Origin: a virus | Virus record (IMG/VR): IMGVR_UViG_3300042429_000172 | Span: 1 to 26,391 of that record | DNA length: 26,391 nucleotides | Direction: 5' to 3' (one strand) | Shown: positions 22,168-26,391 of the stretch, in pieces | How the letters are laid out: each line of letters begins with the position of its first letter | How positions within the stretch are numbered: position 1 is the stretch's first letter | Notes under the pieces: generated by a model | What the model saw: the letters and a program-made list of their open reading frames with translations, nothing else | The model's database searches: none | Told to the model about the DNA's origin: nothing | Translations under genes and position numbers: made by a program

Positions 22168-23990
22168 TTGAAAGAATTAGTAGAAACATTCACAAAGTTG
22201 CGGTTGATAAATCGCAGCTTTTTTTATTGCTTAGTGATTTGCATTGGGACAATCCTAAGTGCGAACGTGACCTCCTTAAACGGCATCTAAAGCAAGCAAG
22301 AGAACGAGGCGCAAAGATTGTCATTAACGGAGATTTCTTTTGTCTGATGCAAGGAAAGTACGACCCACGGAGAAGCAAGAAGGACATACTGCCCGAACAT
22401 AATAAGGCGAACTACATTGATGCAGTTGTCGAAGATGCGGTGAAGTGGTGGACACCTTATGCGGATATGATTCTTCTTATAGGATATGGCAACCACGAAT
22501 GCTACCATCCTGACACCAAGGTTTTAACCGACAAAGGCTGGGTAAACATTACCGAGGTAACGACCGAAGATATGGTGGCTACCTTTGACAACGAGCATAT
22601 CTATTTCGAGAAACCAAATGCGGTAGTATCAAAGCCAGCAGATAAGCTGTACACTATTGAGGGCGGATACACAAAGCAAGTAGTATCTTCTAAGCACGCA
22701 GTTATGTTAAACGACATGACCAAGATAAACGCTGAAGATTTTGCTACCTGGGCAGCACACGAAAGGGTAACGGAAATGGCTTTGCCACACGGCAGAAAAG
22801 TACAATCCAATTCAGAAGTAGATGCAAAGTGGGTAGAGATACTAACTGCTGTGGTAATGGATGCCACCATTGTTGACCACGCTAAATACGAGCCAGCAAG
22901 CAAAAAGATTAGAGTGCAGTTTAAGTTGAGCAAGCCTGAAAAGATTGCCTACATCCGCTCTATCTTAGATGCCTATGGTGTTGATTATACTTTTGCTGAA
23001 TGCAAAATGACTGGTGTAAATAAACTCCAGCCGTATTACATCCGCATTTATGGTGATTGGGCGAGAAAGATTAACCAAGACCTCAACGGAATTAAGCAGC
23101 TACCTGAAGCGTTTGCCTCTTTAACTGGTGATGGATTTGATGCCTTAATACAAACAATCCAAAAAACGGATGGCTCAATGGATGGCAATTTAACTGTGTG
23201 GTCATCAACTGACAGCGTTAACATTGACATCGTGCAGCGTGCTTGCATTCTCAATGGATGGTTGTTTAAGGTTAAAGTCAACAAAAGAAGAAGTGGATTC
23301 GCCAACGGCAAGCCTCAATACCTTGCTTCATTTATGCCAGCCTTGCACAAAGCGCAAAAGATAAACGTAAGCGAGCAGGACTACGATGGTTTGGTGCATT
23401 GTTTAAATATGCCTTCAGGCTGTTTCGTTACTCAAATAGATGGCAAGGTTGCATTTTCAGGAAACACTGCCATCATTAAGAACCTTGAAACCGATCCGCT
23501 CCAGCGTTTCGTTGACCTCTTAAATATGACCTGCGGAACAAACGTGCAAGTCGGTGGCTATGGTGGTGTTTTACACTATCAAATCGAAACAGCAAATAAC
23601 GAATTCACCAGCGCAATCATGAAATATTATCATGGTTTTGGAGGTGGTGGTGCGGTTACTAAAGGCGTTATTCAAGACCAAAGAATGATGGCACAATTGG
23701 ATGGCTATGATATTATTTGGATGGGTCACGTTCACGAAATGTACCACCACGTTAATATGGTTGATTGTTACGAGCCTATGTTTAAGCGAATAGTCCACAA
23801 AGAAGTGCACCAGCTAAGAACCGCAGCCTATAAGGAAGAATATGAGGATGGCTTCGGTGGTTATCATATTGAGAAGGGCAGACCTGTAAAACCTTTGGGC
23901 GGTTACTGGATGAACCTCGGAGGCACAAGAAGGCGAGAGAATGGTCGCAGAACTTTAAAGGCTGAAATATCTTTTACTAAAACTGACTAA
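22164..23990 (+). CDS. Calcineurin-like metallophosphoesterase precursor with intein
   Basis: A 608-residue precursor. The host protein is a metal-dependent phosphoesterase: S-D-L-H (Asp25, His27), N-G-D (Asp57), G-Y-G-N-H-E (108-112) and, after the insert, M-G-H-V-H (521-524). Between Glu112 and Thr435 lies a 322-residue intein, residues 113-434. Splicing would restore G-N-H-E-T and give an enzyme of 286 residues, a normal size for this family. Substrate unknown: possibly a nucleic acid end, a nucleotide or a phosphoprotein. It sits between the holin-like and endolysin genes and overlaps both neighbours (four bases at 22164-22167, one base at 23990). Before splicing the active-site loop is interrupted, so the enzyme should be off until the intein leaves. 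Confidence 0.9.
   Translation: MIERISRNIHKVAVDKSQLFLLLSDLHWDNPKCERDLLKRHLKQARERGAKIVINGDFFCLMQGKYDPRRSKKDILPEHNKANYIDAVVEDAVKWWTPYADMILLIGYGNHECYHPDTKVLTDKGWVNITEVTTEDMVATFDNEHIYFEKPNAVVSKPADKLYTIEGGYTKQVVSSKHAVMLNDMTKINAEDFATWAAHERVTEMALPHGRKVQSNSEVDAKWVEILTAVVMDATIVDHAKYEPASKKIRVQFKLSKPEKIAYIRSILDAYGVDYTFAECKMTGVNKLQPYYIRIYGDWARKINQDLNGIKQLPEAFASLTGDGFDALIQTIQKTDGSMDGNLTVWSSTDSVNIDIVQRACILNGWLFKVKVNKRRSGFANGKPQYLASFMPALHKAQKINVSEQDYDGLVHCLNMPSGCFVTQIDGKVAFSGNTAIIKNLETDPLQRFVDLLNMTCGTNVQVGGYGGVLHYQIETANNEFTSAIMKYYHGFGGGGAVTKGVIQDQRMMAQLDGYDIIWMGHVHEMYHHVNMVDCYEPMFKRIVHKEVHQLRTAAYKEEYEDGFGGYHIEKGRPVKPLGGYWMNLGGTRRRENGRRTLKAEISFTKTD
22500..23465 (+). other. Intein coding region inside the phosphoesterase gene
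   Basis: Codes for 322 residues from Cys113 to Asn434. Block A: C-Y-H-P-D-T-K-V-L-T-D-K-G-W. Block B: S-S-K-H-A-V-M (His178, intein residue 66). Two LAGLIDADG-type helices are visible, at residues 227-236 (L-T-A-V-V-M-D-A-T-I) and 328-338 (L-I-Q-T-I-Q-K-T-D-G-S). Block F/G: C-F-V-T-Q-I-D-G-K-V-A-F-S-G-N followed by Thr as the +1 extein residue. The penultimate residue is Gly rather than the usual His, a known variant. All parts needed for splicing are present, so it is probably active, with a homing endonuclease that may or may not be active. Confidence 0.92.
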
Positions 23991-24355
23991 TGACTAAAAA
24001 TTTTAAGTTAGAAGAATTTGCCTGCAGGTCAGGCGCACCGATGCCTTTGTCAGTTCGTACAAATGTAGAACGGCTCGCAAAGAACTTGCAGGTTTTGAGG
24101 GATGAACTCAAAGTCCCAATGACTATTACCAGCGGACATAGGTCTGCGGAGCATAATAAGAAGATAGGCGGTGCTACCTTTAGCCGACATTTAGTTGGTG
24201 ATGCTGCTGACTTTAAAGCGCAAGGAATTGCACCAAGTGCGGTCGCTGCTATTATCGAAAGATTGATAAGCGAAGGCAAGATGGAGCAAGGCGGTTTAAA
24301 GGCTTACGCTACGTGGTGTCATTATGATTGCTCCCTTAAGAAAAGAAGATGGTAA
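23990..24355 (+). CDS. Endolysin, M15 peptidase (D-Ala/L-Ala peptidase type)
   Basis: A 121-residue zinc peptidase that cuts peptidoglycan cross-bridges at lysis. It has I-T-S-G-H-R-S at 46-52 and S-R-H-L-V-G-D-A-A-D at 65-74, giving zinc ligands His67 and Asp74. A final W-C-H-Y-D (His111) supplies the third ligand. Length and order match the Peptidase_M15_3 family. No signal peptide, so it needs the holin to reach the wall. The start overlaps the phosphoesterase stop by one base (TAATG) and its own stop overlaps the spanin-like start. The usual 'F.H.D.R' ending is replaced by C-H-Y-D-C-S, with two extra Cys; otherwise typical. Confidence 0.88.
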   Translation: MTKNFKLEEFACRSGAPMPLSVRTNVERLAKNLQVLRDELKVPMTITSGHRSAEHNKKIGGATFSRHLVGDAADFKAQGIAPSAVAAIIERLISEGKMEQGGLKAYATWCHYDCSLKKRRW

Positions 24356-24891
24356 CCGAATTGAAAGCATATCGGATTATCTTCGCTGTAACGGCTTTTA
24401 TTCTTATAAGCATAGCGGTACACCAATGCAATAGAGATAATGCGCCACAGCCCACTAAAATAAGCGAGAGCGTTATCCTTTACGAAATGGCAGTCAGCGA
24501 AAGAAAGCAAGCCAAGTTATTATTAGATTCCGTTAGCCTATTAGAGAAAAAAAGAGATACGCTTTACATAATTAGAACAAGAGTGATAACCAAATGGGAT
24601 TCTCTTATTAGAACCTTTCCTGCGGATCAAGTGCTACCAGTTAGATTAGATTCTTGCTTAGAGGTCGGAGGCATTGTCTTGGCTGAATTAACATCTTGCG
24701 ATTCCGTTGTGGAATTTCAAGTGCAAATCATTAGCCATTTAGAGGCTGGCTTTCTTAAGATAGATAGCAGCCGTACTGAGTTAGCTGGCTATTTAGACGA
24801 AGTGAATAGAGAAGTAGCAAGACAAAGAAACCAAAAGAGATTAGCGTGGATAGCTGCTGGCGCATTTGCTTTGATGGGAATAATCTATTAA
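24349..24891 (+). CDS. Spanin-like membrane protein
   Basis: A 180-residue protein with an N-terminal membrane helix (about 8-25, R-I-I-F-A-V-T-A-F-I-L-I-S-I-A-V-H) and a second hydrophobic segment at the C-terminus (about 164-179, W-I-A-A-G-A-F-A-L-M-G-I-I). Between them are long helical, charged stretches (residues 45-75 and 125-160). Such a build, with a periplasmic coiled coil between two membranes, and its place right after the endolysin suggest a spanin that fuses inner and outer membranes in a Gram-negative host. No lipobox is seen, so it is not the classic o-spanin. It is the last gene before a strong terminator. Confidence 0.55.
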   Translation: MVTELKAYRIIFAVTAFILISIAVHQCNRDNAPQPTKISESVILYEMAVSERKQAKLLLDSVSLLEKKRDTLYIIRTRVITKWDSLIRTFPADQVLPVRLDSCLEVGGIVLAELTSCDSVVEFQVQIISHLEAGFLKIDSSRTELAGYLDEVNREVARQRNQKRLAWIAAGAFALMGIIY

Positions 24892-24903
24892 CTACCTTTA
24901 CGC

Positions 24904-24924
24904 ACCGCTTCATCTCGGTTTTTT
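24904..24924 (+). terminator. Weak upstream terminator
   Basis: ACCG (24904-24907) can pair with CGGT (24916-24919) around an 8-base loop, followed by six T (24919-24924). The stem is only 4 bp, so it is weak and likely serves as a helper just ahead of the stronger one. Confidence 0.35.
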
Positions 24925-24934
24925 GTTTATGTGT

Positions 24935-24967
24935 ATCCCTCGGCAGACGGCTGGGGGATTTTTTTTT
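24935..24967 (+). terminator. Strong terminator closing the lysis block
   Basis: ATCCCTCGGC (24935-24944) pairs with GCTGGGGGAT (24950-24959), 10 bp with two G-T wobbles, loop AGACG, and nine T (24959-24967). It separates the late region from the promoter of the next unit. Confidence 0.92.
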
Positions 24968-24988
24968 ATAAATATTTTTATAAAAGTG

Positions 24989-25018
24989 TTGCATATCCAA
25001 TAAAAGGTATTACATTTG
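24989..25018 (+). promoter_or_regulatory. Bacteroidetes-type promoter for the replication/recombination unit
   Basis: TTG (24989-24991, GTGTTGCAT), 19 bases, then TACATTTG (25011-25018), a full match to TAnnTTTG with the expected spacing. It lies after a strong terminator and 22 bases before the ATG at 25041. The A-rich leader (CGAAAACAAAATG) has no Shine-Dalgarno, normal for Bacteroidetes. Confidence 0.75.
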
Positions 25019-25040
25019 TAGACACTTAAACGAAAACAAA

Positions 25041-25268
25041 ATGACAACGCAAATCCAAATCACCGCAGACATCAAGGCAATCGCAAAAACAAAAGCAATG
25101 CAAATGCCAATTGGTACATTTTCACGCCTGAAAATAGGCAATGAAATTAGCGACATCGTAATTAATCCAAGCAGTTCAGGCATTTACTTTTACAATGTTC
25201 CCGGTACGATTACTGATAAAATCTTTGACCAGCTTATTTGCTTTGAGTACTACAACCAAATAAACTAA
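25041..25268 (+). CDS. Small unidentified protein, 75 aa (first gene of new unit)
   Basis: A 75-residue protein, M-T-T-Q-I-Q-I-T-A-D-I-K-A-I-A-K, mixed alpha and beta with a Ser-rich turn and an aromatic end (F-E-Y-Y-N-Q). It has no Cys-rich zinc motif, HTH or membrane segment that I can see. It is the first gene after the promoter at 24989-25018, so it is likely made early and in quantity. No function assigned. Confidence 0.55.
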   Translation: MTTQIQITADIKAIAKTKAMQMPIGTFSRLKIGNEISDIVINPSSSGIYFYNVPGTITDKIFDQLICFEYYNQIN

Positions 25269-25314
25269 CCAAACGAGGGGTGCGACTCGACAACGCACTT
25301 CAAACCAAAACAAG

Positions 25315-25470
25315 ATGAAAAAACTTACCTACACCACATCAATGATTCAAAAGCGAGTGCCTGATGAAATCAAAGCAGAGTTAATCGAAATGATTGACAT
25401 CAGAGTAGCATCGTACAAAAGACACCAAGCAGGCATTACAAAGATGAGAAAGGCTTTAGATAATGTCTGA
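25315..25470 (+). CDS. Small unidentified protein, 51 aa
   Basis: ATG after an A-rich leader (CAAAACAAG), TGA at 25468-25470, overlapping the next gene by 8 bases. The product is basic and helical (M-I-Q-K-R-V-P-D-E-I-K, then R-V-A-S-Y-K-R-H-Q-A-G). The leader matches that of the ERF gene (ACAAGATGAAAA), supporting it as a true start. Function unknown. Confidence 0.55.
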   Translation: MKKLTYTTSMIQKRVPDEIKAELIEMIDIRVASYKRHQAGITKMRKALDNV

Positions 25471-25681
25471 CCTTAACGACTACCTGAACGGATTAGACCG
25501 CTCAGAGGCGCACGCTTACGAGATAGCCGAGGACATCGAATATCTTTATAGAGGAATCGAAGCAGCGCACTTGTATCAGAATGGTGCTTATCGTGGCTGG
25601 TTTACCTTACAAGAAGCCATTGACTTTGCCACCAGCAATAGTATAAATGACGAATGGACAATAAACGAAGAAGAAGAATGA
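25463..25681 (+). CDS. Small acidic protein, 72 aa
   Basis: A 72-residue protein, strongly acidic (D-L-N-D-Y-L-N-G-L-D at the start, E-E-E-E at the end), with a Trp-containing middle. Acidic proteins of this size in early regions are often DNA mimics or inhibitors of host proteins, but nothing specific is visible. It overlaps both neighbours (8 bases upstream, four bases downstream). Confidence 0.5.
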   Translation: MSDLNDYLNGLDRSEAHAYEIAEDIEYLYRGIEAAHLYQNGAYRGWFTLQEAIDFATSNSINDEWTINEEEE

Positions 25682-25833
25682 AAACAACATATCCCAAAAC
25701 CGAGATGGCATTTAACGAGTGGGCGCAATACATCCACTCCGAAGCAGCTAAAGTTCATCCCTCCTTGCTGGATTACATTAAATATCCGCAAGTGTATCAA
25801 ACTCAACTTGAAAAAGTAATTGACGAAAAGTAA
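25678..25833 (+). CDS. Small unidentified protein, 51 aa
   Basis: ATGA overlap with the acidic gene and TAA at 25831-25833. The product reads M-K-T-T-Y-P-K-T-E-M-A-F-N-E-W and ends K-V-I-D-E-K, helical and mildly charged. It fits the gap before the ERF gene exactly and is on the same strand and style. Function unknown. Confidence 0.55.
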   Translation: MKTTYPKTEMAFNEWAQYIHSEAAKVHPSLLDYIKYPQVYQTQLEKVIDEK

Positions 25834-25867
25834 AATAATTATTGTAAATTTAATAAACAAAAACAAG

Positions 25868-26391
25868 ATGAAAACAATCCACACCGCACTACTAAGTGCA
25901 AAGCAAGAGTTAGGCAAAGTGCCTAAGAACTCCAGCAACCCTTTCTTTAAGTCCAAGTATTTTGACATTAACGGACTTTTAGAAGTGGTAGAACCTATCC
26001 TTCACGCTCACGGCTTATTCGTTCTCCAGCCTATTATTGATGGCAGCGTAGTGACTCAAATTTGGCACGCTGAATCACGAGAGAAGATAGAAAGTTCGAT
26101 GAAGCTATCTAACATCGTTGATCCGCAGAAGCAAGGCAGCGAGGTGACTTACTATCGTAGGTACACCCTCCAATCTTTATTGGCAATGCAGGCAGACGAT
26201 GACGATGGTAACGCAGCAAGCAAAGCACCGCAGAAGCTACCAGCCAAACCCGAACTAACGCCAACCCATAGCAAGTGGATAGGTGCTGTCAAGTCATTAG
26301 CAGAGGGAATGGTTACTATGGAAAAAATAGAAACAGCCTATTCTTTATCTCCTATAAATCGTGAACTATTAATCTCGGAGGCAGCCAATGC
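25868..26391 (+). CDS. ERF-type single-strand annealing protein (partial, 3' cut by window)
   Basis: The frame is open from ATG at 25868 to the window end, giving about 174 residues. It matches the ERF family used for phage recombination and genome circularisation: K-N-S-S-N-P-F-F-K-S-K-Y-F-D-I at 21-35, A-H-G-L-F-V-L-Q near 47-54, G-S-E-V-T-Y-Y-R-R-Y-T-L-Q-S-L-L at 90-105 and D-D-D-D-G at 110-114. It binds single-stranded DNA and promotes annealing, and would work with a nuclease and SSB encoded nearby. The leader (AAACAAAAACAAGATG) is A-rich with no Shine-Dalgarno. The beginning of a replication/recombination region is shown by this gene. Confidence 0.85.
   Translation, partial: MKTIHTALLSAKQELGKVPKNSSNPFFKSKYFDINGLLEVVEPILHAHGLFVLQPIIDGSVVTQIWHAESREKIESSMKLSNIVDPQKQGSEVTYYRRYTLQSLLAMQADDDDGNAASKAPQKLPAKPELTPTHSKWIGAVKSLAEGMVTMEKIETAYSLSPINRELLISEAAN

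Noticed and set aside
24349-24891. Lipoprotein (o-spanin) signal in the spanin-like protein
   Set aside because: The Cys after the first membrane helix follows V-H-Q, which is not a lipobox.
25820-25852. TTG and TAAATTTA before the ERF gene as a second promoter
   Set aside because: Spacing of 22 bases and the last base of the box do not fit; the region is simply A/T-rich. Left out as a feature.

Overview
The window is a late-gene segment of a tailed double-stranded DNA phage (or a prophage of that type). Every gene I can support lies on the + strand. The genes are packed end to end with ATGA, TAATG or few-base overlaps, and there is no tRNA, CRISPR array or IS element. The gene set (terminase, tail assembly chaperone with frameshift, one tape-measure gene, tail tube, no recognisable sheath) fits a siphovirus with a non-contractile tail. 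The host is probably a member of the Bacteroidota. Start codons have A-rich leaders and almost no Shine-Dalgarno sequences. Several gene starts are preceded by TTTG-N17-19-TACATTT(A/G), close to the Bacteroidetes -33/-7 promoter consensus (TTTG / TAnnTTTG). Several proteins also look like families I associate with Bacteroidetes phages.

Layout. 1-1632: end of an unknown gene, a small-terminase-like protein and the large terminase. 1645-3537: a cassette of one small unknown, two glycosyltransferase-like proteins and a SAM methyltransferase. 3534-10043: tail module, with a chaperone made in two forms by a -1 ribosomal frameshift, an HK97 gp10-like protein, two large tail/baseplate proteins and the tape measure, closed by a strong terminator. 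10132-12816: head and tube block, with an XkdF-like prohead protease, scaffold-like protein, major capsid protein and tail tube protein, closed by a second terminator. 12900-18317: a GT4 glycosyltransferase, two beta-rich structural proteins, an unusually long portal protein carrying extra C-terminal domains, and connector and tail-completion proteins. 18339-21626: small virion-associated proteins and two tandem paralogous lectin-like fibre proteins. 21623-24891: lysis region, with a holin-like membrane protein, a small unknown, a metallophosphoesterase split by an intein, an M15 peptidase endolysin and a spanin-like membrane protein, closed by a strong terminator. 25041-26391: a new transcription unit starting at the best promoter in the window, with four small unknowns and the start of an ERF-type single-strand annealing protein, i.e. 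the beginning of the replication/recombination region.

How it works together. The protease, scaffold and capsid build the prohead. The portal and terminase package DNA. Chaperone, tape measure and tube assemble the tail. Fibre paralogues probably bind the host surface, and the endolysin group releases progeny. The sugar-transfer genes may modify virion or host surface. The most striking points are an intein placed exactly inside the GNHE metal-binding motif of the phosphoesterase, a textbook -1 frameshift signal (T TTT TTC plus a 9-bp stem) in the tail chaperone, and a recurrent TACATTTA box so close to start codons that some transcripts could be leaderless.
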